The translations under genes were made by a program, and so were the position numbers. Positions 1-8,760 of a stretch of DNA of 64,000 bases are shown one piece after another (positions within the stretch are counted from its first letter, which is position 1; each line of letters opens with the position of its first letter). Origin of the DNA: Ornithinimicrobium flavum (GTDB lineage: Bacteria > Actinomycetota > Actinomycetes > Actinomycetales > Dermatophilaceae); NCBI RefSeq assembly GCF_004526345.1, contig NZ_CP038213.1, forward strand, positions 2,480,001 through 2,544,000, given 5' to 3'. Under the pieces are notes generated by a model. The model was not told the origin of the DNA. It was given only the letters and a program-made list of their open reading frames with translations, and made no database searches.

Positions 1-1438
1 GGACGCCTCCGGCGGCCTCGGTCATGGCCCTGACGACCTCGTCGTGGTCCCCCTCCGGGTCGAGCACCGCGACCGCGGCCAGACCCTCCACCAGCGTGCG
101 GGTCGGCACCACGTCGACCCTGACCCCGGCGGCGCGGGCCTCGACGGCGGCGGCCCGGGCCACCATCACGGTGTCGGCGTCGTTGGGGAGCACGACGACC
201 CGCTCGGCACCGCAGGCGCTCACCGCGGCGAGCAGCTGGCCGGCCGACGCGCGGTGCCGCGGGCCGCTGGAGACGACGGTGGCGCCGGCCGAGGAGAAGA
301 GCTCGCTGACCCCCTCCCCCAGGGCGCACGCCACCACGGCCAGGCCACCGGCCGCGCACGAGGCGCCCACCTCCGCCCCCTCGGCTGCGACCTCCGCGCC
401 GTCGGCCAGGGAGGTGACCCGCACCTGGGTCACCAGACCCGCCAGGCTCCCCGCCTCCACCGCGGCCCGCGGGTCGCGCAGGTGGACGTGGACGCTGAAG
501 TCCTCCGGACCGCCACCGACCACGACGGAGGTCCCGAGCCGGGCCAGGTGGCTCCGCAGCCGGTCGGCGCGCTCACGGTCGCTGGCCGTCAGGAGGTACA
601 TCACCTCCACCTCGTCCGGGTCCCCGTCGGCCCCCTCGCACGTCGAGCCCCCCTGCCCGGCCACCGGGTCCTCTCCGGGCACCCGGTCGGATGCCTGCGC
701 GGACCCGCCGGGGCCGCCCGTGCGGCGTGCACCGGGCAGCTCCCACCAGTCGGGCAGGTCCTGCCCGGCGCCCGGGGGACGGTCCTCCAGGATGGCCTGC
801 AGGGCCTCCACGACCAGGACCAGCCCGGCACCGCCCGCGTCGACGACACCCGCGGCGTCGAGCTCGGGCAGCTGCTGGGGGGTGCGGGCCAGCGCCTCCT
901 CGGCGGCGTCCAGGGCCTCGGTCACGACGTGACCCACCTCGAGGGGACCGTCACCGGCCGCGGGTCGGCCCCGACTCACCGCACCGCGGGCCCCCTCGGC
1001 GGCGGCGCGGGCGACCGTGAGGATGGTCCCTTCCACGGGGTCCGCGAGGGCGTCCCACGCGGTCCGCGCGGCGGACTCGAAGGCCTGCGCCACGTCCTCG
1101 GGCCCGGCCTCCTCCACCTCGGGGCCCACCGCGTCGGCGAGCCCACGCGTCAGCTGGGACAGGATCACCCCGGAGTTCCCCCGGGCCGACAGCAGCATGC
1201 CGCGGGAGATGAGCGCCAGGCCCTCCTGCAGGCGATCGGTCCCCGCCCCCAGCTCGAACTGGCCGCGCACGTAGTCCAGCGCCCCGTCCATCGTGAGGTA
1301 CATGTTGGTGCCGGTGTCGCCGTCGGCCACGGGGAAGACGTTGAGCGCGTCGATCCGCTCGCGCGCGGCACCGAGCATCAGCCGTGCCGTCATCGCCCAG
1401 CGGCGGGCGGTGACGAGGTCGAGGACGGGACGGGGCAC
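1..1438 (-). CDS. DAK2-domain protein (YloV-like), C-terminus beyond window
   Basis: Reading leftwards from a GTG at 1438, the first ~190 residues form a DAK2 (dihydroxyacetone kinase L-domain-like) module: [18 protein letters not shown] near residue 34 carries the conserved aspartates that hold Mg-ATP phosphates, followed by a Gly-rich [12 protein letters not shown] motif. The frame stays open to position 1, giving about 479 codons; relatives are about 530-600 aa, so the C-terminal end is outside the window. In Gram-positives this family (with DegV-like lipid-binding partners) is linked to fatty-acid kinase activity, but the substrate here is not shown. It is divergent from rpmB, an arrangement that is conserved in actinobacteria. 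Family assignment is firm; function is inferred. Confidence 0.85.
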   Translation of the reverse strand, partial: MPRPVLDLVTARRWAMTARLMLGAARERIDALNVFPVADGDTGTNMYLTMDGALDYVRGQFELGAGTDRLQEGLALISRGMLLSARGNSGVILSQLTRGLADAVGPEVEEAGPEDVAQAFESAARTAWDALADPVEGTILTVARAAAEGARGAVSRGRPAAGDGPLEVGHVVTEALDAAEEALARTPQQLPELDAAGVVDAGGAGLVLVVEALQAILEDRPPGAGQDLPDWWELPGARRTGGPGGSAQASDRVPGEDPVAGQGGSTCEGADGDPDEVEVMYLLTASDRERADRLRSHLARLGTSVVVGGGPEDFSVHVHLRDPRAAVEAGSLAGLVTQVRVTSLADGAEVAAEGAEVGASCAAGGLAVVACALGEGVSELFSSAGATVVSSGPRHRASAGQLLAAVSACGAERVVVLPNDADTVMVARAAAVEARAAGVRVDVVPTRTLVEGLAAVAVLDPEGDHDEVVRAMTEAAGGV

Positions 1439-1527
1439 GTGGCCAACGCTAGCCTCTCCCCCGGACGGGCCCGGGGTCCGTCCCCAGGGGTCAGACCGGG
1501 GTCGGCCCAGGGGTGGCCCCGGACAAT

Positions 1528-1557
1528 TTGGGTCACCCCCGGCGCGTCCGGTACTCT
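1528..1557 (+). promoter_or_regulatory. candidate rpmB promoter
   Basis: TTGGGT (1528-1533) and TACTCT (1552-1557) are separated by 18 nt and resemble a housekeeping -35/-10 pair. Transcription would start near 1565 and leave a leader of about 85 nt before rpmB. Only sequence resemblance supports this. Confidence 0.3.
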
Positions 1558-1649
1558 GGACCGGTTGCCTGAGCGCCCGGTGCACGCCTCGAGCTGCGCC
1601 CGGCGACCGGCGGAGAACCATCCCACTCATTCGACCTAGGAGTTACACC

Positions 1650-1835
1650 GTGGCTGCCACGTGCGACGTCTGCGGCAAGGGACCGAGCTTCGGTCACAGC
1701 ATCTCTCACTCGCACCGTCGCACCAAGCGTCGGTGGAACCCGAACATCCAGCGGGTGCGCGCCATGGTGGGGGCCACCCCCAAGCGCCTCAACGTGTGCA
1801 CCTCCTGCCTGAAGGCCGGCAAGGTCACCCGCTGA
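1650..1835 (+). CDS. rpmB: 50S ribosomal protein L28 (zinc-ribbon form)
   Basis: This 61-aa protein is L28 of the large ribosomal subunit. It starts at a GTG preceded by TAGGAG. It begins [11 protein letters not shown] and ends with [12 protein letters not shown], so it has two CxxC pairs and is the zinc-binding (C+) form; the [22 protein letters not shown] segment is the L28 signature. Actinobacteria often keep a second, zinc-independent L28 elsewhere under Zur control, so this copy is probably the zinc-replete one. It converges on thiL with a terminator-like hairpin between them. Confidence 0.95.
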   Translation: MAATCDVCGKGPSFGHSISHSHRRTKRRWNPNIQRVRAMVGATPKRLNVCTSCLKAGKVTR

Positions 1836-1860
1836 CCTCGGCCTCCTCGGCCAGACCCGG

Positions 1861-1889
1861 GCCGGCGTCCACCTCACGGTGACGCCGGC
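1861..1889. terminator. bidirectional terminator-like hairpin between rpmB and thiL
   Basis: GCCGGCGT (1861-1868) and ACGCCGGC (1882-1889) are complementary; the stem extends to CACC/GGTG with one bulged C and a TCAC loop. It lies between two convergent genes and has no long T-tract. Confidence 0.55.
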
Positions 1890-1894
1890 TCTCG

Positions 1895-2917
1895 TCATCC
1901 CCCGAAGTGGTCCCAACCACCCTGCCGGGGGTCGACGAGCTCGCCCCGCCACCGCACGCCCGGGGTCCGGCCCTCCAGGACCTGGCCCAGCACCGTCCAT
2001 CCCGGTGGCACCGCGCCGGCGGGGAGGCTGGCGAGCAGCTCGTGCTCCTCACCACCGCGCAGCACCGCGCCGAGCGCCGTCTGCTGCCCCGGTGCCCCGT
2101 CGTCGACCAGCCGGCGCGCGAGCCCGGTGACGACGTCCTCGTCCAGCTCCAGCACGACCCCGCTGGCCCGGGCGATCCGGTCGGCGTCCCGCAGCAACCC
2201 GTCCGACACGTCGATCATGGCCGTGGCGCCGGCCCTGGCGGCCAGCACGCCCTGCCCCAGGTCGGTCACCGGCCGCCGGTGGTGGTCGACGAGCGGGCCG
2301 CTGCGCCGACCCGCCCGCAGCAGCTCCAGCCCCGCGCCGGACCGGCCCAGGGGCCCGGAGACCGCCAGCACGTCCCCGGCCCTGGCCCCCGAGCGGAGCA
2401 CGGGCTGCGCCACCCCCTCGCCCAGCTCCCCGAGCGCGGTGACCGAGACCGCGACGGTACCCTCGGGGGCGGCGCTCAGATCGCCGCCCAGGACGGGCAC
2501 CCCGGTGCGGGAGGCCCCGGCGGCCAGCCCCTCGGTGAGCTCACGCGCCCAGGACAGCGGCAGGGACCGCTCGGCGACGAGGGTGAGGAGCAGACCGGTG
2601 CCCACCCCACCCATCGCGGCGAGGTCCGCGAGGTTCTGGGTCACGGCCTTCAGCCCCACGTCCCGGGCGGTCGACCACTCGTCGAGCCAGTCCTCCCCGC
2701 GGACCATCGTGTCCGTGGTGGCCAGCACCGCACCACGACCCACGGTCAGCAGCGCGGTGTCGTCCCCCGGGCCGACCACCACCCCCGCACCCGGAAGGTC
2801 CCGGAGCGCGGCGAAGACCTCGGTGAGCACCCCCCGCTCCCCCACCTCCCCCAGCCGCGGACCGCGTGCGGCGTCCTCGGCCGCGGCGCGCGGCATACCG
2901 TCCGACGTGGAGCTCAC
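1895..2917 (-). CDS. thiL: thiamine-monophosphate kinase
   Basis: ThiL phosphorylates thiamine monophosphate to thiamine diphosphate using ATP, the last step of cofactor synthesis, in the cytoplasm. From the GTG at 2917 it is 340 aa, close to the family's usual 320-340. Visible motifs in order: VVGPGDDTALL (N-terminal Asp-rich ATP/Mg site), ATTDTMVRG, NLADLAAMG and MIDVSDGLLRDADRI, all standard for the AIR-synthase-like fold. An ATG 21 nt further in (2896) is an alternative start. It is divergent from the small Lrp-type gene, with 48 nt between them. No TPP riboswitch is seen in the leader. Confidence 0.95.
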   Translation of the reverse strand: MSSTSDGMPRAAAEDAARGPRLGEVGERGVLTEVFAALRDLPGAGVVVGPGDDTALLTVGRGAVLATTDTMVRGEDWLDEWSTARDVGLKAVTQNLADLAAMGGVGTGLLLTLVAERSLPLSWARELTEGLAAGASRTGVPVLGGDLSAAPEGTVAVSVTALGELGEGVAQPVLRSGARAGDVLAVSGPLGRSGAGLELLRAGRRSGPLVDHHRRPVTDLGQGVLAARAGATAMIDVSDGLLRDADRIARASGVVLELDEDVVTGLARRLVDDGAPGQQTALGAVLRGGEEHELLASLPAGAVPPGWTVLGQVLEGRTPGVRWRGELVDPRQGGWDHFGG

Positions 2918-2965
2918 CCCGGCACGGTAACCTCCGAGGCACGCGATCGCCGATCGGAGGCTGCC

Positions 2966-3199
2966 ATGATCAAGGCGTACATCCTCGTGCAGACCGAGGT
3001 CGGTGCCTCGGCCCAGGTCACCCGGTCGATCCGGGAGATCCCCGGCGTCGTCACGGCGGAGGACGTGGCCGGGCCCTACGACTGCATCGTCGAGGTCCAG
3101 GCCCCCACCGTGCAGGACCTGGGGCGCGAGGTCATCTCGCGGGTGCAGGCCGTCCCGCGCATCACCCGCACCACCACATGCACCGTCGTCGAGCTCTGA
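2966..3199 (+). CDS. stand-alone Lrp/AsnC ligand-binding (RAM) domain protein
   Basis: This 77-aa protein consists only of the C-terminal alpha-beta (RAM) domain of Lrp/AsnC regulators; it has no helix-turn-helix. It starts MIKAYILVQTEVG and contains the typical VTAEDVAGPYDCIVEV core that forms the dimer/ligand site. GGAGG lies 6 nt before the ATG. Such stand-alone domains may sense amino acids and assemble as oligomers or with partners; the ligand is unknown. The gene overlaps the start of the DUF3515 gene by 22 nt in another frame, so the two are probably co-translated. Confidence 0.88.
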   Translation: MIKAYILVQTEVGASAQVTRSIREIPGVVTAEDVAGPYDCIVEVQAPTVQDLGREVISRVQAVPRITRTTTCTVVEL

Positions 3200-3645
3200 G
3201 GGCACCCCTCGCGCTGACCGTGCTCGCGCTCGTCGGCTGCGGGGAGCCGGCGGTCAGGGCCGTGCCCTTCGGCGGGTCCGACTCGATCCCCTGCCAGGCG
3301 GTGGCCGAGCGCTGGCCGGACACGATCGGCCCCTACGAGCCCCGGGTCACCGCCGTGGCCTCGGACGGGGTCGCGGCCTGGGGCGAGCCACCGATCGTGG
3401 CGCGCTGCGGCAAGGCCCCGCCTGGCCCCACCACCGACCCGTGCATCGACGTCAACGGCGTCGACTGGGTCGCCACCTCGCTCGACGACGGGGGCACCAT
3501 GTTCACCACCTACGGCAGGGACCCCGCCGTCGAGGTGCTCGTCCCGGCGGCCTACGAGGCACCTCCTCTGCTCCTGCCACCCTTCGGGGAGGCGGTCGGC
3601 GCGATCCCGCAGAGCCTCGGGGAGTGCTCGTCGGTGGGCGACTGA
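3178..3645 (+). CDS. DUF3515 family lipoprotein
   Basis: This 155-aa secreted lipoprotein of the actinobacterial DUF3515 family has an N-terminal basic region, a hydrophobic stretch and a lipobox LVGC at residues ~18-21, so it should be anchored outside the membrane by a diacylglyceryl Cys. Further features are the family-like GGSDSIPCQAVAERWPDTI and WGEPPIVARCG segments. Its partner position beside thiL and before ddl is conserved in mycobacteria and relatives. Function is unknown; context suggests an envelope role. It begins inside the preceding gene. Confidence 0.85.
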   Translation: MHRRRALRAPLALTVLALVGCGEPAVRAVPFGGSDSIPCQAVAERWPDTIGPYEPRVTAVASDGVAAWGEPPIVARCGKAPPGPTTDPCIDVNGVDWVATSLDDGGTMFTTYGRDPAVEVLVPAAYEAPPLLLPPFGEAVGAIPQSLGECSSVGD

Positions 3646-3714
3646 CCGGCCGGGTGCTGACGCGACGTCACCCCTAGACTGCAGCGCACGACCCGCACCT
3701 CCCGAGGAGCCTCG

Positions 3715-5310
3715 ATGAGCACCAACGCCACCCAGCTGACACCCCTGTCCTTCCTCGAGCGCTCCTCGCAGGTGTGGGGCGGCACGGTCGCCGCGGTCCT
3801 GGACGACCGGCAGCTGACGTATGCCGAGCTCGCCGAGGAGGCCCAACGCCTCGCCCGGGCCCTGGAGGGCGCCGGCGTCGCGCGGGGCGACCGGGTGGCC
3901 TACCTCATGCCGAACGTGCCCGAGATGCTCGTGGCCCACTTCGGGGTGCCGTTGGTCGGCGGGGTCCTGGTGGCCGTGAACACCCGCCTGTCCGCGGACG
4001 AGATCGCCTACATCCTCCAGCACTCCGGCGCCAAGGTCCTCGTGGCCGACCCGCAGCTGGCCGAGCTCGGGCAGCGGGCGCTGGGCGGGTCCGGCACGGA
4101 CGCCCCGCTCGTGGTCACCGGCCCGGCGGGCGAGGTGCCCGGGGGCGGCACGCCCTACGCCGACTTCCTCGCGGCCGGCAGCTCGACGGTCTTCGACTGG
4201 ACCGTCCCGGACGAGCACGACCCGATCACCCTCAACTACACCTCGGGCACGACCGGTCGCCCGAAGGGCGTCCTCTACACCCACCGCGGGGCCTACCTCA
4301 ACGCCCTGGGCGAGCTGCTCCACTCGCGGCACGGCACCGACTCGGTCTACCTGTGGACCTTGCCGATGTTCCACTGCAACGGCTGGTGCACGCCGTGGGC
4401 GATCACGGCGATCGGTGGCCGCCACGTCTGCCTGCGGGAGGTCAGGGGGGACCGGATCTGGGAGCTGGTCCGGGAGCAGGGCGTCACGCACCTCAACGCC
4501 GCGCCGACCGTGCTCACCGCGATCATGACCTCGCCGCTGGCGGCACCGCTGGACCACCCTGTCATCGTCACGACCGCCGGCGCGCCCCCCAGCCCGACCA
4601 CCATCGCCCAGATGGAGGATTTGGGCTTCGACCTCGTCCACGTCTACGGGCTGACCGAGACCTACGGGCCCTACGCCGTGTGCGAGGTCCAGGCCGGCTG
4701 GAGCGGGCTGGAGGGCCCGGAGCGGGCCCGGCTCAAGGCGCGCCAGGGGGTCGGGATGATCCAGGCGGAGCGGCTGCGGGTCGTCGACGAGCAGATGCAG
4801 GACGTCCCGCGGGACGGGGAGACGATGGGCGAGATCGTCATGCGCGGCAACAACGTCATGGCCGGGTACTTCCGGGACGAGGAGGGCACGGCCGAGGCCT
4901 TCCGCGGCGGCTGGTTCCACTCCGGCGACCTGGGGGTCATGCACCCCGACGGCTACGTCGAGCTGCGGGACCGGGCCAAGGACGTCATCATCTCCGGCGG
5001 GGAGAACATCTCCACCGTGGAGGTGGAGCAGGCCCTCATGAGTCATCCCGACGTGCTGGAGGTCGCGGTCGTCGCCGTGCCCGACGAGCGCTGGGGCGAG
5101 CGTCCCAAGGGCTTCGTCGTCGTGCGCCCGGGCAGCACCCCCACCGGCGAGGAGCTCGTGCAGCACGTGCGTTCCCGGATCGCCCACTACAAGGCCCCCC
5201 GGGAGATCACGGTCGTGGAGGACCTGCCCAAGACCTCGACCGGCAAGATCCAGAAGTTCGTCCTCCGCGAGGCGGAGTGGCAGGGTCACGAGACCCGCAT
5301 CCAGGGCTGA
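3715..5310 (+). CDS. acyl-CoA synthetase (AMP-binding family)
   Basis: This is a 531-aa adenylate-forming enzyme that activates a carboxylic acid with ATP and joins it to CoA. Motifs in order: the P-loop-like YTSGTTGRPKGVLYTHRG (about residues 174-191), VYGLTETYGP, GWFHSGDLGVMHPDGY, RAKDVIISGGENIS, and the terminal TSTGKIQKF whose Lys (about residue 511) catalyses adenylation. The layout fits the medium/long-chain or methylmercaptopropionate-type (DmdB-like) ligases; the exact acyl substrate cannot be read from the sequence. GAGGAG lies 6 nt before the ATG. It is followed after 13 nt by the dioxygenase gene, implying an operon. Confidence 0.88.
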   Translation: MSTNATQLTPLSFLERSSQVWGGTVAAVLDDRQLTYAELAEEAQRLARALEGAGVARGDRVAYLMPNVPEMLVAHFGVPLVGGVLVAVNTRLSADEIAYILQHSGAKVLVADPQLAELGQRALGGSGTDAPLVVTGPAGEVPGGGTPYADFLAAGSSTVFDWTVPDEHDPITLNYTSGTTGRPKGVLYTHRGAYLNALGELLHSRHGTDSVYLWTLPMFHCNGWCTPWAITAIGGRHVCLREVRGDRIWELVREQGVTHLNAAPTVLTAIMTSPLAAPLDHPVIVTTAGAPPSPTTIAQMEDLGFDLVHVYGLTETYGPYAVCEVQAGWSGLEGPERARLKARQGVGMIQAERLRVVDEQMQDVPRDGETMGEIVMRGNNVMAGYFRDEEGTAEAFRGGWFHSGDLGVMHPDGYVELRDRAKDVIISGGENISTVEVEQALMSHPDVLEVAVVAVPDERWGERPKGFVVVRPGSTPTGEELVQHVRSRIAHYKAPREITVVEDLPKTSTGKIQKFVLREAEWQGHETRIQG

Positions 5311-5323
5311 GGAAGGACCCGGC

Positions 5324-6223
5324 GTGAGCACGACCAGCACCCGCATGCCGGCGGCCTTCCTGGGCCACGGGAACCCGATGAACGCCCTGGAGCGCAACCG
5401 CTACACGCAGGCGTGGCAGCTCTTCGGGCGCTCGGTGCCGACGCCCCGGGCCATCCTGGTCATCTCGGCGCACTGGTACACCAACGCCACCGCCGTCACC
5501 TCCATGCCCCGCCCGCGCACCATCCACGACTTCTACGGGTTCCCCCAGCAGCTCTTCGACGTGCAGTACCCCGCGCCGGGGGCCCCCGACGTCGCCGAGC
5601 TCGTCGCCGACGTGGTCAGGCCGACCTGGGTCGGGCAGGACATCGACAGCTGGGGCATCGACCACGGCACGTGGTCGGTCCTGCTCCACGCCTTCCCCGA
5701 CGCCTCGGTGCCGGTCGTCCAGCTGTCGCTCAACGCCTTCAAGGACTTCGACCACCACCTCGAGCTGGGCCGCAAGCTCGGGGCCCTGCGGGACGAGGGG
5801 GTGCTCATCGTCGGCAGCGGCAACATCGTGCACAACCTGCGCGCCGTCGACTTCTCGCGCCCCGACGAGGGCTACGACTGGGCCCGCCGGTTCGACGACG
5901 TGGCCCGGGAGACGCTGACGCAGGACCCGGCCGGGGTGGCGGCCCTGGACGGGCATGCCGACTTCGAGGCGGCCGTCCCGACCCCCGACCACTACCTGCC
6001 CCTGCTGTATGTCGCCGGCCTGGCTGACGGGGAGCCGCTGGACCTCTTGGTCGACGGGCACGCCGCGGGGTCGATCTCGATGGCGGCCTACACGCTGGGG
6101 ATGGACCTCGACCAGGCCCGCCGGGCCGCCGCGGACGCGGACGGGGAGAGCGACGCGGCCGGCTCCGACGCCGGCGCGGCGGACCTCCCTCCTGGGTTCC
6201 CGGCCCTGGACAGCAACCTCTGA
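5324..6223 (+). CDS. 4,5-DOPA/extradiol dioxygenase family protein (YgiD-like)
   Basis: A 299-aa LigB-superfamily enzyme resembling E. coli YgiD, which opens catechol rings of DOPA-like substrates using Zn/Fe. Candidate metal ligands are His in FLGHGNPMNA (near residue 14), ISAHWY (near 49) and GNIVHNLRAVD (near 172). The last ~35 residues are an Asp/Ala-rich tail not typical of the family. It starts at GTG and sits 13 nt behind the acyl-CoA ligase, so the two may handle an aromatic or acyl compound together; that link is inference. It converges on the next gene with only 4 nt between stop codons. Confidence 0.82.
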   Translation: MSTTSTRMPAAFLGHGNPMNALERNRYTQAWQLFGRSVPTPRAILVISAHWYTNATAVTSMPRPRTIHDFYGFPQQLFDVQYPAPGAPDVAELVADVVRPTWVGQDIDSWGIDHGTWSVLLHAFPDASVPVVQLSLNAFKDFDHHLELGRKLGALRDEGVLIVGSGNIVHNLRAVDFSRPDEGYDWARRFDDVARETLTQDPAGVAALDGHADFEAAVPTPDHYLPLLYVAGLADGEPLDLLVDGHAAGSISMAAYTLGMDLDQARRAAADADGESDAAGSDAGAADLPPGFPALDSNL

Positions 6224-6227
6224 GAGC

Positions 6228-8585
6228 TCACCGGAGGTACTCCGAGAGCCGTGCGAGCGTCGCGTCGGTCACCCCTCCCGGTCCGCCCAGGACGAACATC
6301 GCCCACGGGTCCTGCCGGGTCAGCGCCGCTCCCGTGCTGCCGGGCACGCGCTCGTCGGCGGTGAGGACGACGGGCACCCCGCGCAGGCCGCCCGCGAGGG
6401 CTGCCGCCACCAGGGCGTCGGGGAAGTCCTCGCCGGAGGCGACGTAGGCGGGGGACCGACCGGCCGGGAACTGCTCCGCCACCCGGGCCATCGTCGCGTA
6501 GCGGTCGGCTCCGGAGAGCCGCCGGGACGACCCCCCGCTGTGCACGGCAGCCTGCTCGGCGACGGCGTCGGAGACCGCGGAGACGCCCCCGAGCACGACG
6601 ACCTCCGTAGCGCCGAGACGGCGCAGCTGGGAGATGGTGGCCGCGTCGAGACGATCGCCGCGGGTGAGGAGCATGGGTGCCCGCTCGTGCGCCGCCAGGG
6701 CCGCCCCCGCCAGCGCGTCCGGGAAGTCCTCCCCGCTGGCGAGGTAGACGCGCGGGCGGCCTGCGGGGTAGTAGGAGGCCATGGCGGCCGCCGTCCCGTA
6801 GCGGTCCGCCCCGCTGACACGCGTGACGTCCCCGCTGGTGGTGTGCCCGCGCAGCTGCTCCGCCACGGCGGAGGACACCGCCCCGGGTCCCCCGACCACG
6901 ACGATGCGCGTGGGAGCCAGCCGGCCGAGGGCGCTCACGGTCGCCGCGGGCAGGCTGTCGGGGCGCGTGAGCAGGACGGGCGCCTGGTAGACACCGGCGC
7001 GCGCCCCGGCCGCCACAGCGTCCGCGTGGTCCCGGCCGCTGGCGACGTAGACGACCTCCGTGCCCGCCCCCCACGACCGACTGACCTCCGCCGCCGTCGC
7101 GTAGCGGTCCTCCCCCGTGATGCGCTCCGCGGTCCGCTCCTGCACGACGGTGAAGTAGTGGGACGACAGACCGTTCGGGTTGCCCGGCCACGGGTTGGCC
7201 ATCTGCAGGCCCCCGCCGGAGGCGTAGGCCCAGGTGTAGACCCCGTCCGCGGTGAACCCCTCCACGCGGGCGTCCAGGATCCGGCCGCCCCACTGGCCGT
7301 GACCGTCGCGGCGCAGGATCTGCAGACGCTCCACCCTGTGGATGCCGTAGCGCTGCTGGAGGTGGCCGGCCGACAGCTCGGCGGACCAGGAGCTGCGGGG
7401 GTTGCTCGCGACCGCGTCGTAGGGGTCGGGCCGGGCGACGAGGTAGCCGTGACCCGCGCCGCCGGTCGTGGTGTGCCCGCCGGTGGACGAGGAGTACATG
7501 GTCGTGGCCAGCTGCCGGGTCCCGCCGCCGAAGTCGTAGGTGAGGACCTGGCCGGACGTGGCGTCGACGGCTGCGGTGGTGCTGGCGTGCTCGTACCACG
7601 AGATCGTGCCGTCGGCCCTGCGCACCCCCAGGCCTCGGTAGGCCTGGCACGCGGTCGTGTCGCAGGTGTCGTAGTGGGCCGTGCCGCCGGCTCCCCGCAG
7701 CGCGTAGGTGCGGGCGGCCACGGCCTGGGCCCGCAGCGCGTGGGCGTGGAAGGTGACCGGCATCTCGGCCATGGTCACCGAGCGCAGGTAGTGCTGCATC
7801 GGGAGGTGGTTGACGGTGAGCAGGCTCGTCGTCCCGCGGAAGGTCGCGGTCAGCGTGTCGCGGTAGATGCGTCGTGAGCCGTCGGGCAGGACGAGGTCGA
7901 CGGAGCCGTCCGTCGGGGAGCTGAACGAGACGGGGCACGACCGGGTCATCCCTGCCGGCCAGCCGGTGCGCCATACCCCCTCGGCGTCCAGACCCTCGAG
8001 CGTGCACCCGTCGGCCGAGGCAGCGGTGCTCCGGACGCGCCACTGGCTGTGGCCGGACGGCAGGGGGTAGGTGGTGGCGCCCGGCGCGCCGCTCACCACC
8101 AGCCCCGGCCGGTGGGCGACCTGGGTCACGCCGTCGTGGTCGAGCGTGATGCCAATCCGGATCGTGCCCGTGGGCCGTGTCTCCAGGACCGTCCCGGGGT
8201 AGTAGAAGTCCAGGATCTCCTCGTGGCCGAGACCCTGCGTCCCTGCGCCGTGCGCGCCGTACTGGGACATGCCGATGCCGTGGCCGAAGCCGCCGCCGAC
8301 GAGGCGGTACACCCCGCTCTCCGGGAGGGGGTACACCTCTGCCCCCGGCTCGGGGGCAGGCAGGGACGTGATCCCGGGCTCGACGACCGCCTGGGGCCCG
8401 GTGAGCAGGTCGTCCCCGGCCTGCAGCAGACCGAAGCGCTGGTCCTGCTCCTGGACCGGTGCGTCGTGGTCGATCACCGGGGCCGTGGCAGGGCGAGCGC
8501 GCTCGCTCTCCTCGGCGGCGGCCACCGTGCCCGGTGCGAGGAGGAGAGTCAGGGCGGAGCAGAGGGCGATGACGCGACGGCGCAC
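6228..8585 (-). CDS. secreted SpoIID/LytB-domain protein with three cell-wall-binding repeats (CWB2)
   Basis: From the GTG at 8585 (GGAGG 10 nt upstream) this is 785 aa. A signal peptide (about residues 1-25, ending TVAAAEE) is followed by a SpoIID/LytB-type domain (about 85-370) with YGAHGAGTQGLGHEEILDFYYPG and SVTMAEMPVTFHAHALRAQ cores; SpoIID is a lytic transglycosylase of sporulation, and non-sporulating actinobacteria use relatives in wall remodelling. Residues ~490-785 hold three CWB2 repeats, each with a TGEDRYATA- or SGADRYGTA-like start and a VVVGGPGAVS- or VVLGGVSAVS-like turn; in Gram-positives these repeats bind wall polymers. The role is inferred to be surface peptidoglycan cleavage. 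Upstream lies an MtrA-like repeat. Confidence 0.85.
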   Translation of the reverse strand: MRRRVIALCSALTLLLAPGTVAAAEESERARPATAPVIDHDAPVQEQDQRFGLLQAGDDLLTGPQAVVEPGITSLPAPEPGAEVYPLPESGVYRLVGGGFGHGIGMSQYGAHGAGTQGLGHEEILDFYYPGTVLETRPTGTIRIGITLDHDGVTQVAHRPGLVVSGAPGATTYPLPSGHSQWRVRSTAASADGCTLEGLDAEGVWRTGWPAGMTRSCPVSFSSPTDGSVDLVLPDGSRRIYRDTLTATFRGTTSLLTVNHLPMQHYLRSVTMAEMPVTFHAHALRAQAVAARTYALRGAGGTAHYDTCDTTACQAYRGLGVRRADGTISWYEHASTTAAVDATSGQVLTYDFGGGTRQLATTMYSSSTGGHTTTGGAGHGYLVARPDPYDAVASNPRSSWSAELSAGHLQQRYGIHRVERLQILRRDGHGQWGGRILDARVEGFTADGVYTWAYASGGGLQMANPWPGNPNGLSSHYFTVVQERTAERITGEDRYATAAEVSRSWGAGTEVVYVASGRDHADAVAAGARAGVYQAPVLLTRPDSLPAATVSALGRLAPTRIVVVGGPGAVSSAVAEQLRGHTTSGDVTRVSGADRYGTAAAMASYYPAGRPRVYLASGEDFPDALAGAALAAHERAPMLLTRGDRLDAATISQLRRLGATEVVVLGGVSAVSDAVAEQAAVHSGGSSRRLSGADRYATMARVAEQFPAGRSPAYVASGEDFPDALVAAALAGGLRGVPVVLTADERVPGSTGAALTRQDPWAMFVLGGPGGVTDATLARLSEYLR

Positions 8586-8625
8586 GAGGGCTACCTCCGG
8601 AGGGGTAGGCGAGTCGAGGGACAGA

Positions 8626-8640
8626 TGTGACAGGTGTGAC
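8626..8640 (-). promoter_or_regulatory. MtrA-like direct repeat upstream of the SpoIID/CWB2 gene
   Basis: On the minus strand the sequence is GTCACACCTGTCACA, two GTCACA hexamers with a 9-nt period, 41-55 nt before the start codon. It resembles the direct repeats bound by MtrA, the actinobacterial response regulator that controls wall hydrolases. Assignment is by motif resemblance only. Confidence 0.35.
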
Positions 8641-8760
8641 GAATGAGGCAAGAGTAGTCTTCTAACGGGTCACATCCGCGGACCCGGCACACCCGGGGCG
8701 TGCTCGCACCGAACGCCGGGAGTCACCACGACGGCGGCCCGAGGCCGCAGGACCAGGCGC

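Noticed and set aside
44..1639. Long plus-strand open frame opposite the DAK2 gene
   Set aside because: It is the antisense shadow of a gene with clear DAK2 motifs; the high GC keeps many antisense frames open across this window.
2918..2965. TPP riboswitch upstream of thiL
   Set aside because: The 48-nt gap is too short and has no THI-element sequence.
3076..5397. 773-aa minus-strand frame opposite the acyl-CoA ligase
   Set aside because: Antisense shadow with low-complexity Arg/Gly/Pro content and no family motif; the plus strand encodes an intact ligase.
5324..8585. An insertion of foreign DNA between DUF3515 and ddl
   Set aside because: The three genes differ from the mycobacterial order, but base composition and codon use look like the flanks and no repeats or tRNA sites were found.
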